Shown here: positions 1-9,883 of the stretch, one piece after another
How positions within the stretch are numbered: position 1 is the first letter of the stretch
How the letters are laid out: each line of letters begins with the position of its first letter
DNA from: Paraphysomonas bandaiensis
Lineage: Eukaryota > Chrysophyceae
Direction: 5' to 3'
NCBI GenBank assembly: GCA_965644295.1
Contig: CBFFRP010000061.1
Coordinates: 1-41,119 of the forward strand
Length of the DNA stretch: 41,119 nt
Made by a program: the position numbers and the translations under genes
Notes under the pieces: generated by a model
Database searches by the model: none
What the model saw: the letters and a program-made list of their open reading frames with translations, nothing else
Told to the model about the DNA's origin: nothing

Positions 1-218
1 AAATGTGAGTGCATACAATGCGATATCAATACAATGATGACATGCAGTGCAAGGCATAGTGTTGTGTACATGCAAGCATACATATAATAATATACACAAT
101 ATGTATCACAAGCAAGAGGTCTCACTCTTCCTAGCGTAGCCCAGATAAATGCAGCTTGCTCCCAACCATAGCTAGCAATCACATGCCCAGGAAGAACAGT
201 TAACGCCAAGGCGTTACA
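1..218 (-). repeat. Copia element 3' LTR (partial, cut by window start)
   Basis: On the minus strand this begins TGTAACGCC directly after a purine-rich tract, and it sits 19 bp downstream of the Copia pol stop, which is where a 3' LTR belongs. Only the first 218 bp are in the window. Its sequence resembles the end of the LTRs at 37470-37693 and 40112-40335 (shared blocks around the words agcaagaggtctca and cttcctagcgtagccca), so the small element at 36163-40335 belongs to a related family. Confidence 0.8.
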
Positions 219-238
219 CTACCATTTCTCACTCTCTC
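219..238 (-). promoter_or_regulatory. Polypurine tract of the Copia element
   Basis: Read on the minus strand, this is a purine-rich run ending GGTAG directly before the LTR start TGTAACGC. This is the expected plus-strand DNA primer site of an LTR retrotransposon. Confidence 0.7.
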
Positions 239-1952
239 ACACTTCCAAAGCAGACATACTATAGTTTTGCAGCCCCGCTGCACAATGCCGTGCCCCTTTT
301 GCCACTAAATCCATTGCTTCCGCCGGTAGAGGACTCTTCCGTACCTTTCGCGGTGACCCAAGATACTTTTCAAACTTTTCTAAGATCTTAGCCGCATATA
401 CTGATTGGTCAAGACGAATATACTCTGGCGTTCTTGTGACTCGAACATTCAGAAAATGTTCCATCTCGCCCATATCCTTCATATCAAACCGGGCACACAG
501 TTGAGCTTTAATATCCTTCACTATGTTGACATCACGACCTAACACTAGGATATCATCCACATATATCGTTAATAATATCAATTCATCGCCCTTATACTGA
601 TAATACAAACACGGGTCTAATACACATGGTTTAAAATGCATAGATCGTATGAATTTATCCAATGTTTTCCACCACGACCGCGGGGAACTCCGAAGCCCGT
701 ATAACGACTTCTTCAGCTTAAAGCAGTACCCCTCAGGCAGCTGAAAGTCCGGAGTTGCCTTCATATATACGTCCCCCTCTATATCTGCATATAGAAATGC
801 GTTAGACACATCCAGTTGATGAATTACCATGTTCATCACGAAAGCTATGGCGATTAACAGTCGCACTGTTACCCCCTTAACAACGGGTGCGAAATGGTTC
901 GCCCAACCACTCGACTGCTGTCCACAACCGATTGCTACAAGACGAGCCTTATATCGGCGGACCTCTCCCTCCTTATCGTACTTCTTTCCATAGACGTACT
1001 TGGAGTGCAGTGGGACGACTCCGTCCGGTATACGAGTCACCTCCATGGTATCTCGCTTCGCCAAACCCTCTCGCTCTACACGGCGAGCTCGTCTCCACTC
1101 CCTGTGCTCGGCACTCTCCAAGGACTCACGATGTGTCTGAGGCACTGTCGACTCTTCCGCTGACATCCACACTGAGTCTGCCTCCTGTAAAAGGTCACTC
1201 ACATCACTCTCATCACTCAAATGATGGATTTGTCCTAACACCGACACATTCGTTACTGTCCTTGGAGTTCTTGCGCGTTTGCCGTGCGGATGATTCTCGG
1301 CAGGGGTCCCTTCCCCCGAAGGTAATGCTGAGTCAGCCTGGGGCTGCACCTGCCCACTTTCCGACTGCTGTGGCACCACTCCGCTGATACCGCCGTCACG
1401 GTTGTCAGTAACTCTGGCCCTAACCACCCTCTGCGCAAGATCCTCTGTCATCTTCTTGATGTCAGCAATATGAATAGGAGTTTTATCCTCCACTTGAACC
1501 TGGTTACCAGTAACCAACGACCGGTATCCCACAATAAGTCCCTTCCTTATCACCACTCTGTTAGTCTTGTATAGCAGACCACCATCCTCATGGTGCTTTC
1601 CGATAAGATACTCAAACTCACCCGGTTGACGAGCCTCGGGATCTATAGCCACTTGAGCCTCCTCCAGCTCTCTATAATAATCCTGAGACCTCTCAGGTAC
1701 CGATTCATCAAATAATACATGTACAGAGTGTACTACGGTGTCCCCCACTAGCACCTTGTATCCTTTTCGATCAGCTGGATACCCTATGAAATAACCTGTC
1801 ATTGCTTTGTCCTCCCAGTCCTTCCTCCTGTCGGCCTTGGGTGTTAGCACATATGCTTTGCACCCCCATTTCCGTAGCCACGATAGACTGGGAACGCTCC
1901 CCCCTGGGACACACTCATATGGAGACATCCATCCTTGCCACGTCCGAGTTGG
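237..1952 (-). pseudogene. Copia pol, 3' half (integrase C-terminus, accessory module, reverse transcriptase)
   Basis: This is the second half of a Copia polyprotein whose first half is at 9884-11585; the Gypsy element at 1953-9883 separates them. The order is integrase C-terminal SH3-like segment (WGCKAYV), an accessory module with LIGK and IVGYR words at 1442-1622, a low-complexity linker, and an RVT_2-type reverse transcriptase with LDVSNAFL and the catalytic YVDDI. Soon after the RT the frame ends within 19 bp of the LTR. The RNase H domain that normally follows in Copia is missing, so the element carries an internal deletion as well as the insertion. Reading across the insertion site after removing the Gypsy and one TTGG copy keeps the frame open, so the Copia ORF was continuous at that point when it was hit. 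Confidence 0.88.
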
Positions 1953-3162
1953 TGTAAAGCCGTGGGCTTTTATAACACCCTTTTACACGTTTTATGACAA
2001 AATCATCATAATAATATTGATAACTATATTATTGCAATAACGATATGATAACATAATATGTAGGGTATATGTAGCTGGTTTTGTATGAGATTGACAACAA
2101 AAGACAGATTATTATTAGGAGAGCAAGACAGCAGAGGCTAATAGGATTTACCCTCACTACTAGGGTTTACCCTCGAACACACGTTTTCTTTGGTCTACGC
2201 GATAGCTACCCGTTGGTTTACGCCTATATCCATACGGTAGTCGGTGTCATAGCGTTTTGAGTTAGGAAGCATTGATTGGTACCGCATGTGCGATATTCGT
2301 AGTCCATTCATCATTATGAGAAGCTTTCTGATGGTTTTGAACAGCTCTATGTGCTTGCTCATCGTTCCGGACTATGATATACGATTATTTTCCCATTGCC
2401 ACTCTCCGTTGATTTTCTCCGGAATGGGGAGGAATTCGTAAGGTGCCATTGGACGTAGATGTAGAGGTGTCATGGGCATGTTAGTGATCTGAATATGAGT
2501 GTATTTGTATGGTCCAGTCTAAAGTACACACTCTTGCAAGGAAATGATATTTAACCGTTCGATTGTAAGCTTTTGAACCCGATTGCATTTTGTCGGTATT
2601 ATGCATGAGTTGGCGATTGTGTATTTCACGTTGTCATGAAATGTGCTTGCAATTTTTGTGGATTCGAATATTGTCATTTTGGGTGTTTGTGGCTCGAAAA
2701 TCGGCGATTTTCTGCAATTCTCAAAAAATTGGGGATTTTTGGGGTTTTGGGACTCAAAAATCGGAGGTTTTTGGAAAGGACCTATTTAGGCGTATTTCAG
2801 GGCGTTTTTGACTATAAACGATGTAGGATATGAATCGTATGTAGTGTAGTACATGTATGAGCATATTGTACGGTTGTGGTTGCATTCAATGTCCTGTGTA
2901 TGAGGAGGAGTCTTTAGACTAGGGGTCTGTCTTTTGTTTCGCTTGTAACTTAGTTTTAATAATAATTCTCTATGAAATTAACATAGTTGGTTGACTGATC
3001 TGTCTATTGGGAGCTTTAGATTGCAGGATACAGGGGAGCTTGTGTTTCTGGCTGTTGGTTTCTTAAAGAGTTATTATTATAGCATTCTGTTTTGTTGTTT
3101 CGATAAACAACCATTTCATATCTTTTCAGTGATCTTAGGTTGCAAGACCTGAGTTGTTCATA
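1953..3162 (+). repeat. Gypsy 5' LTR
   Basis: A 1210-bp direct repeat of 8673-9883. It begins TGTAAAGCCGTGGGC and ends GTTGTTCATA. Short open frames inside it repeat in the other LTR and are not genes. The element promoter is expected here, but I cannot place the transcription start. Confidence 0.95.
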
Positions 3163-3173
3163 GTAAATTTACT
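3162..3173 (+). promoter_or_regulatory. Palindromic putative primer-binding site of the Gypsy element
   Basis: The 12-bp perfect palindrome AGTAAATTTACT starts on the last base of the LTR, exactly where the primer-binding site should be. No TGG, the complement of a tRNA CCA end, is present at the start. The same palindrome or a 14-bp version sits at the matching place in the two other LTR families of the window. Confidence 0.5.
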
Positions 3174-3230
3174 CACGGTAAAACACGTAAGTGAAGATAT
3201 CATTATTGTAGATTATAGATATATATCGAA

Positions 3231-4700
3231 ATGTCTGATTCGGAGGGTCCTGTTGGTTCATCTGAGTTAGATGAAGTTAAGGAAATGTTACGGGGAATTG
3301 CTCTCAATTTGGAGAACGTCACTAAGTTGTGTGTAGCAACTGCCAGTAGGGTAGATAATCTGGAGTCCAGAATGTCTATTAATGAAGAAGTTTTAGTTAA
3401 TGAGCTGGAGGAAGCTCAGAAGGAAGTAGATGAGGCCATCCGTGACCAGCGTGAAGAGCAGCAGGGACATACCAGAGAGAGTGGCAGGGCTGCCGACGAC
3501 AAAGGCAAGAAGAAAGAGCGAAGGACATCTGTATTCATGAGGGAGGCTGAGTCTTCAGAGGGAATGGAGGTTCCAAAGCATGTCATCATCAATGTTGAAA
3601 AGCCATCCCATAAGCATATTTTTCTGGATTCGATGGAGCTTAGTGATTTTACAAAGTTTATCATCCAATGGTTTGAATATGAACAGATCAATGGGATTAA
3701 GCTTGAGCCAGCCCAGATAGTTAGCAGGCGTGTTCGGAACCTGCTTATGTTCAACAATAGCTTGACGGATAAAATGTTTGTTAAGTTGAGTGCTCAGAAA
3801 TTCTGTGAGCTGATGGCTAAGGAGACCAAGGTGTTGTCCAAAGTGGAGTTCATTGAGACTTTACGATACGCGCTGAGATATTTTAAGCCACTGGATTGGA
3901 AATCAGTGCGGCCGAATACACATGAGCTGTTTTTTCAAGAGATTTTGAAGCGAAAGAGTATTTTTATGCGTACGTTTACTATCATGATGGAGGCCAATAG
4001 TACTAAGTGTCCGCCGGTTGGAGGAAAAGAGTTTGGATCGGCTCAAGTATTTTTGGAGTTGATCGACGAGTCTTACAACAAACGAGTTCTGGCTGAGATT
4101 CCAAGGGTGACGGATACTAATTATGGTAATGTTGAAGAGTTTCTGGATACATACGTTTCCAAGGCGAGTGAGCATTATGAGGCGTCCAAGAACATCAGAT
4201 TGGTGCCTTATGAAGGGTCCGATTTCAGTAGGAAGCAAATTCAAAGGAGTTCGAGGAATCGGGACAATGGATACGTTGCAAAGGAGAAACCGAAATCTTT
4301 AAACAACGTGCAGTTTGCGGACCGAGTTGAGGATGATTTCTACAGTGATTTAGATGACAAGGAGGTTGACCCGATAGTTGTGGTCAAGGATGACGGGATG
4401 TCAGATGATGATTTCGAGAATGAGGTTGAGGAGATGTTGCTCGGCGAACCAGAGTCTGATAAGGAAGCTATAGAACAGGTGATGAACCTGGAGAAGACTG
4501 TTAATCCAACCCGTGGTTGCGTTGCGTATGCGTTGTATGGGAACTGCTACAAAGGGAAGGAATGTAAGCATGTCCAGGGTCATAATGGAGCAGTTGCAAC
4601 GGAAACCCGGAAATGGATGATGAAGAAGCTGTCTCAGATGATGGCAGATGATTCCAAAGGGCCGCGAAAGATTTTGCCGAGGCCTGGTGGAGTGACTTGA
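3231..4700 (+). CDS. gag: Gypsy gag with CCCH-like zinc finger
   Basis: This 489-residue ORF lies 68 bp inside the 5' LTR. The N-terminus (about residues 10-70) is a predicted coiled coil with acidic and charged repeats. The middle is capsid-like helical sequence. Near the C-terminus is a cysteine cluster with spacing C-x8-C-x5-C followed by histidines (CVAYALYGNC...), resembling a CCCH finger rather than the usual CCHC zinc knuckle. The ORF ends in a single TGA, and pol continues in the same frame after it, so a gag-pol fusion by stop readthrough is likely. Capsid assembly and RNA binding are inferred from position and layout; sequence similarity to known gag is weak. Confidence 0.85.
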   Translation: MSDSEGPVGSSELDEVKEMLRGIALNLENVTKLCVATASRVDNLESRMSINEEVLVNELEEAQKEVDEAIRDQREEQQGHTRESGRAADDKGKKKERRTSVFMREAESSEGMEVPKHVIINVEKPSHKHIFLDSMELSDFTKFIIQWFEYEQINGIKLEPAQIVSRRVRNLLMFNNSLTDKMFVKLSAQKFCELMAKETKVLSKVEFIETLRYALRYFKPLDWKSVRPNTHELFFQEILKRKSIFMRTFTIMMEANSTKCPPVGGKEFGSAQVFLELIDESYNKRVLAEIPRVTDTNYGNVEEFLDTYVSKASEHYEASKNIRLVPYEGSDFSRKQIQRSSRNRDNGYVAKEKPKSLNNVQFADRVEDDFYSDLDDKEVDPIVVVKDDGMSDDDFENEVEEMLLGEPESDKEAIEQVMNLEKTVNPTRGCVAYALYGNCYKGKECKHVQGHNGAVATETRKWMMKKLSQMMADDSKGPRKILPRPGGVT

Positions 4701-7700
4701 CAAATGTGCGAGGCTAATGGTTCGCAGGATCACGAAGAAATATTGTACGGTTTGAATGATCCTGAGACTGTTAGTCGAGTTTTCCTCAGAAATTTGATGA
4801 ATGTCTGTAATACGCGAGAACGAAAAGACTTGACATTGGCTCATTCTGGGGGAAGCATTGTATGTGATGATAACTATATAATATCTGTGCGTGGAATATT
4901 GTTCGACACTGGAGCCCTAACATCTAACTTCATTTCCAAGGATTTGTTTGAGACGTTTAGAAATCATGTGTGTGAAAACAAAGTCATAAAAAAAGAAACA
5001 GTTATAGGATTTGCCGATAAAACGTCGAGAATGAAGTGTAGTTTTGTAGTGAAATTAAAATTGAGGTTTGAGAGAGAAGACTCCAAGGGAGAGTTCGTGT
5101 TATATGACGGGGATTTCATTGTTGCTGATATGGGTAGCAACGATATTATTATTGGACTTCCGGCTATCGTTAAGGATCTATGGGATTATTTTCTATTTAT
5201 GCTTAAAGGAAGGACTATTGAACGAATTGAATCAGAAGTAAGTTTTATTAAAAGGCGTGAGGACGATGTTACCGAGGATGATTTGTTGTTGAATGCGGTT
5301 GAAGAATTATTGCAGCCGTGGTGTGACAGTAGTAGGGAGGTAGCACCTGAAGAATTGGATGTTCCGGACCCTTCGCAGTTCGGATTTGCCTCAAGTTTTC
5401 TTGGAAAGACTAGAGAGGAAGCTTTGAGCGAGTTCGAGGATATGTTTGGTGAGCACGTGTCTCCAGAGTTCTCAGCAGCGCGACCGGTGCTGGAGTTATT
5501 GAGGACTAAGGGAGTAGAGGTATTTGTTCCAGAGCGGTGGGAAGGTATAAAAGGAGTGGATCCGTTGAACATCAAGTTCGCTGAGAATTTGCCTCCTAGG
5601 ATCAAGCCGAAGGCAAGACCCGTAAATCCTAGATTATATGAGGATGCGGAGAAGGAGTTTAGGAGACTGTGTGGTTACATCTATGTTCCTAGTAGGTCGC
5701 CATGGGCTTCTTGTTTGGTGATCGCGCCAAAAGCCACGAAACCTTTTATTAGGATTTGTGGGGATTACGTGCAAATCAACAAGTACATTCCAAGTCCACA
5801 CTATACAGTTCCTAATGTAAGACATGAGTTGGATCGTATTATTGGCTATAAGATATTTATGGACATTGACCTCACGAATGCGTTCCATCAGATCAGGTTG
5901 CATGAGAACACATCTGAAAAATTGTCAGTTCAAACACCGTGGGGCCAATTTCAGCCTTTATTCCTTCCGGAGGGAGTGTCTCCAGGGATTAGTGTGTTGC
6001 AAGAAGCGGTAGTCAAATTGTTTGGAGATCTGGAATGGGCGCTGTGTATATTTGATAATGTTCTGTTATTGGCACATGATTTTGATGATGCGTATAAGAA
6101 GCTGGAGATTTTCCTGGATAGATGCATTGAACATGGAGTTGTGTTGAAATTTGCAAAGACCTGGTTAGGATTTAGGGAGATCAAGTTTTTTGGCTATTTG
6201 GTAAGGCACAATAGTTTCGAGCTCACGGACGATAGGAAAGAGGCTTTATTGAAGATTCCTTTTCCAGAGAATGGAAATAGATGTAAGAAGATTAGATCTT
6301 TGTTGGGTCTGGGAGTATTCTTTGCTCCATTTGTTCAGAATTACTCAGATTTGGTTAAACATCTTACGGATATGACTAAGAGTAGTTTTAATTGGGAAGA
6401 AACGACATGGCAGCACGATTATAGGCAGGAGTTTGAAAACTATAAGAGTGGTTTGCAACAGTCTTGTGCTTTGTTTTATCCGAATTATGATCTTGAGTGG
6501 ACACTTAGGACAGATGCTAGTGACTATGGAGTGGCAGGCATTCTTTTCCAGACTGTTGAGGGAACTGGGTCTAGTCCGATTCAACAGCAAACTATTGCTA
6601 TCTGTTCCAAGAAATTGTCAGAGCAAGCCTTGAAGTGGTGTACTATTGAGAAGGAGGGTTTTGGTATATTCTATTCAGTCAAGAAATTTTCGTTTTATCT
6701 GAGAGGAAAGAAATTTACAATCGAGACGGACCACAACAACCTTGTGTGGATGGAGGCATCAGAAGTTGCGAAGATAATTCGATGGAGAATTTATTTGCAG
6801 GATTTTGACTTTTTGATTCGTCATATCCCAGGGAAGAACAATGTGGTTGCGGATTGCTTGTCAAGATTGCTGTATTTGTCCGGATTTGTGGACGAAAGTG
6901 ACGATTTCGACTCAGATGAAGTGAACTTCGTGACACTGCATAACATCTTTGAAAAAGACGATTTTGAGGACGACGTTCAAGAGATCGCGCCGCCTACGGA
7001 GGTACAGAGGATAGATTATTATCAGGCTATCAAAGAGGTTCACAACGCGCAAGCAGGACACTGGGGTGCGAAAGAGACGTGGAAACGTCTGTGTAGGCAA
7101 TTTCCGGGACACGGCGTGCCTTTCAAGGTGGTTGCAGACTTCGTGGACGAATGTATCAACTGTCAGAAGAATAGGCGAGAGCTGAAGCAGCGATTGATTC
7201 CTATTACTAGACATTTAAAACCGCCTCATTCCAGGAGTGCTTTGGGAATTGACGCGGTTGCTATTACACCTGTTTCTAAATCTGGTTACACGCATATTGT
7301 GGTCATGGTTAATTTGTTTACGAAATTGGTGTACCTATATGCGGTGAAAGGAATGACAGCTATCAATTTAGCTACAGCAGTGTGGAAGTGCTGGTGTACA
7401 TACGGGCTCACGGATATGATTATATCAGATATGGGTCCTGATCTCAAATCAGAACTTTTCGCAGAACTGGTTAAGTTGTCAGGACTTCGTCATGTTTTTA
7501 GTATTGCCAACAGGCACGTCAACGGATGTGAGCGTATTATTAAGGAAGTGGTTCGTCACATCCGGGCTATTTGTTTTGATAAGAGAATCGAAGCTGATGC
7601 TGTTTTAGAGGACGAACTGTTACTTGCTTCTATCATGTTCATTCTGAATACCCACGAGAGTAGTGAGACGGGGTATTCTGCATTCGAACTGACGTTTGGG

Positions 7701-8642
7701 TCCCAGGATTCCATTTATAAGAATCTTCTGGCCGCCCAGGGGAGAGACAATGATCCGTCTCATCAGCTGTTGAAAAGGCTGAACGATTACTTAGCTCTAG
7801 TTCGCCAGATATCAGCAGATTACCAGAAGTCTCTAGTTGAGAAACGAGCGGAAGCGGGTTTGGATCCTGCCAAACAAAACCAGTATTGTCCAGGCGATTT
7901 TGTTATGTTCGACGCTGGTGCTAAACCACATCCGAAATTATCCTCGAGGATGAAGGGTCCTTTCGAAGTGGTACGGCAATACAAGAATGATGTTCAAATT
8001 CGAAATCTTCTTACCGGGGGAATTCGGGAATACTCTGTCTCTGATCTTGAGCCATTTTTCGGAGATAAGGAATCGGCTATTGAGGCGGCGATGCGAGACC
8101 ATGAACAATTTAAGGTGGAGGAGATTCTTTCATATACGGGAGATTCACGAACCAAATCTACGATGGTCTTCAAGGTGAAGTATGCGGACGGCGATATCTT
8201 GGACATTCCATGGACACCGGATATTCAGTGTGAGGCATATTACGATTTTTGTGAGTCTAGGCCTTACTTGCGACACCTCGCGTACGACTCGTTTACGGCG
8301 AAGCGTTTTATCTCTTCAATGAGGAAGGAGAATATCACAACAGTTTCGGTTGGAGATACTGTCTATGTTGACCTCAGGTTCTATGGTGACCTGTGGTACG
8401 AGAGTCTTGGTTTACCGGATTATGCCACGGCCGCGTATGTCATGGAATTCACGTACACCCATTGGTATCACAAGAATTCCAAACGCAAGATTAGCGCCCG
8501 TTTTAATCTCAACGGTTCCAACTATGCCTTCGACAACTATTTGGTCTATTGTTGGGGGTCCCAGAAGGATTTTGACCCTGCTCGCATGATTTTGGTTGAT
8601 GCGTCGCTCGCTGCGGCTTATCCCAAAATTATTCAGGAGTAG
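4701..8642 (+). CDS. pol: Gypsy pol (protease, RT, RNase H, integrase, chromo-like domain, extra C-terminal domain)
   Basis: The ORF is in frame with gag across one TGA; an ATG follows at 4704. Numbered from that ATG: aspartic protease FDTGA near residue 68; RT with DIDLTNAFHQ and an IFDN catalytic box near 449 in place of YxDD; RNase H with RTDAS near 602 and TDHNNL near 675; integrase with a His-Cys zinc region near 780-822 and the catalytic acids in GIDAV (846), SDMGPD (908) and ERIIKE (943). A chromodomain-like segment (VEEILSYTGD, then DIPWTPDI) lies near 1134-1171. A further roughly 100-residue C-terminal domain with GDLWYESLGLPD and THWYHK ends the protein. The frame is intact and probably functional. 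Confidence 0.93.
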   Translation, partial: QMCEANGSQDHEEILYGLNDPETVSRVFLRNLMNVCNTRERKDLTLAHSGGSIVCDDNYIISVRGILFDTGALTSNFISKDLFETFRNHVCENKVIKKETVIGFADKTSRMKCSFVVKLKLRFEREDSKGEFVLYDGDFIVADMGSNDIIIGLPAIVKDLWDYFLFMLKGRTIERIESEVSFIKRREDDVTEDDLLLNAVEELLQPWCDSSREVAPEELDVPDPSQFGFASSFLGKTREEALSEFEDMFGEHVSPEFSAARPVLELLRTKGVEVFVPERWEGIKGVDPLNIKFAENLPPRIKPKARPVNPRLYEDAEKEFRRLCGYIYVPSRSPWASCLVIAPKATKPFIRICGDYVQINKYIPSPHYTVPNVRHELDRIIGYKIFMDIDLTNAFHQIRLHENTSEKLSVQTPWGQFQPLFLPEGVSPGISVLQEAVVKLFGDLEWALCIFDNVLLLAHDFDDAYKKLEIFLDRCIEHGVVLKFAKTWLGFREIKFFGYLVRHNSFELTDDRKEALLKIPFPENGNRCKKIRSLLGLGVFFAPFVQNYSDLVKHLTDMTKSSFNWEETTWQHDYRQEFENYKSGLQQSCALFYPNYDLEWTLRTDASDYGVAGILFQTVEGTGSSPIQQQTIAICSKKLSEQALKWCTIEKEGFGIFYSVKKFSFYLRGKKFTIETDHNNLVWMEASEVAKIIRWRIYLQDFDFLIRHIPGKNNVVADCLSRLLYLSGFVDESDDFDSDEVNFVTLHNIFEKDDFEDDVQEIAPPTEVQRIDYYQAIKEVHNAQAGHWGAKETWKRLCRQFPGHGVPFKVVADFVDECINCQKNRRELKQRLIPITRHLKPPHSRSALGIDAVAITPVSKSGYTHIVVMVNLFTKLVYLYAVKGMTAINLATAVWKCWCTYGLTDMIISDMGPDLKSELFAELVKLSGLRHVFSIANRHVNGCERIIKEVVRHIRAICFDKRIEADAVLEDELLLASIMFILNTHESSETGYSAFELTFGSQDSIYKNLLAAQGRDNDPSHQLLKRLNDYLALVRQISADYQKSLVEKRAEAGLDPAKQNQYCPGDFVMFDAGAKPHPKLSSRMKGPFEVVRQYKNDVQIRNLLTGGIREYSVSDLEPFFGDKESAIEAAMRDHEQFKVEEILSYTGDSRTKSTMVFKVKYADGDILDIPWTPDIQCEAYYDFCESRPYLRHLAYDSFTAKRFISSMRKENITTVSVGDTVYVDLRFYGDLWYESLGLPDYATAAYVMEFTYTHWYHKNSKRKISARFNLNGSNYAFDNYLVYCWGSQKDFDPARMILVDASLAAAYPKIIQE

Positions 8643-8651
8643 CTACGGCAT

Positions 8652-8672
8652 CCGGGGGGGGAGAAAGGGTAA
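8652..8672 (+). promoter_or_regulatory. Polypurine tract of the Gypsy element
   Basis: A run of eight G followed by GAGAAAGGGTAA sits immediately before the 3' LTR, ten bases after the pol stop. It is the expected plus-strand primer. Confidence 0.85.
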
Positions 8673-9883
8673 TGTAAAGCCGTGGGCTTTTATAACACCC
8701 TTTTACACGTTTTATGACATCATCATCATAATAATATTGATAACTATATTACTGCAATAACGATATGATAACATAATATGTAGGGTATATGTAGCTGGTT
8801 TTGTATGAGATTGACAACAAAAGACAGATTATTATTAGGAGAGCAAGACAGCAGAGGCTAATAGGATTTACCCTCACTACTAGGGTTTACCCTCGAACAC
8901 ACGTTTTCTTTGGTCTACGCGATAGCTACCCGTTGGTTTACGCCTATATCCATACGGTAGTCGGTGTCATAGCGTTTTGAGTTAGGAAGCATTGATTGGT
9001 ACCGCATGTGCGATATTCGTAGTCCATTCATCATTATGAGAAGCTTTCTGATGGTTTTGAACAGCTCTATGTGCTTGCTCATCGTTCCGGACTATGATAT
9101 GCGATTATTTCCTCCATTGCCATACACCGTTGATTTTCTCCGGAATGGGGAGGAATTCGTAAGGTGCCATTGGACGTAGATGTAGAGGTGTCATGGGCAT
9201 GTTAGTGATCTGAATATGAGTGTATTTGTATGGTCCAGTCTAAAGTACACACTCTTGCAAGGAAATGATATTTAACCGTTCGATTGTAAGCTTTTGAACC
9301 CGATTGCATTTTGTCGGTATTATGCATGAGTTGGCGATTGTGTATTTCACGTTGTCATGAAATGTGCTTGCAATTTTTGTGGATTCGAATATTGTCATTT
9401 TGGGTGTTTGTGGCTCGAAAATCGGCGATTTTCTGCAATTCTCAAAAATTGGGGATTTTTGGGGTTTTGGGACTCAAAAATCGGAGGTTTTTGGAAAGGA
9501 CCTATTTAGGCGTATTTCAGGGCGTTTTTGACTATAAACGATGTAGGATATGAATCGTATGTAGTGTAGTACATGTATGAGCATATTGTACGGTTGTGGT
9601 TGCATTCAATGTCCTGTGTATGAGGAGGAGTCTTTAGACTAGGGGTCTGTCTTTTGTTTCGCTTGTAACTTAGTTTTTAATAATAATTCTCTATGAAATT
9701 AACATAGTTGGTTGACTGATCTGTCTATTGGGAGCTTTAGATTGCAGGATACAGGGGAGCTTGTGTTTCTGGCTGTTGGTTTCTTAAAGAGTTATTATTA
9801 TAGCATTCTGTTTTGTTGTTTCGATAAACAACCATTTCATATCTTTTCAGTGATCTTAGGTTGCAAGACCTGAGTTGTTCATA
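8673..9883 (+). repeat. Gypsy 3' LTR
   Basis: A 1211-bp copy of 1953-3162 with few differences, clustered around 9100-9130 (against 2380-2395) plus single-base indels in A or T runs. It is followed by the TTGG target duplication at 9884-9887. Confidence 0.95.

Larger units (their letters stand above)
1953..9883 (+). mobile_element. Gypsy-type LTR retrotransposon, near intact, inserted in the Copia element
   Basis: The element has two direct LTRs (1953-3162 and 8673-9883), a gag ORF, a pol ORF and a polypurine tract. The 4-bp target duplication TTGG lies at 1949-1952 and 9884-9887. The LTRs differ at only about a dozen positions by eye, so insertion is fairly recent. Ends are TG...ATA rather than the canonical TG...CA; the TSD and the restored Copia frame fix this right boundary. 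The domain order protease-RT-RNase H-integrase makes it Ty3/Gypsy. Confidence 0.95.

Noticed and set aside
2590-2833. Open frames inside the Gypsy LTR
   Set aside because: They recur in the other LTR at 9311-9553 with frame changes caused by a one-base indel, so they are not conserved coding sequence.
4698-4700. UGA as a reassigned sense codon in this genome
   Set aside because: Several other frames here, such as the second Gypsy gag and pol, also end at TGA at sensible protein ends, so general reassignment is not supported.
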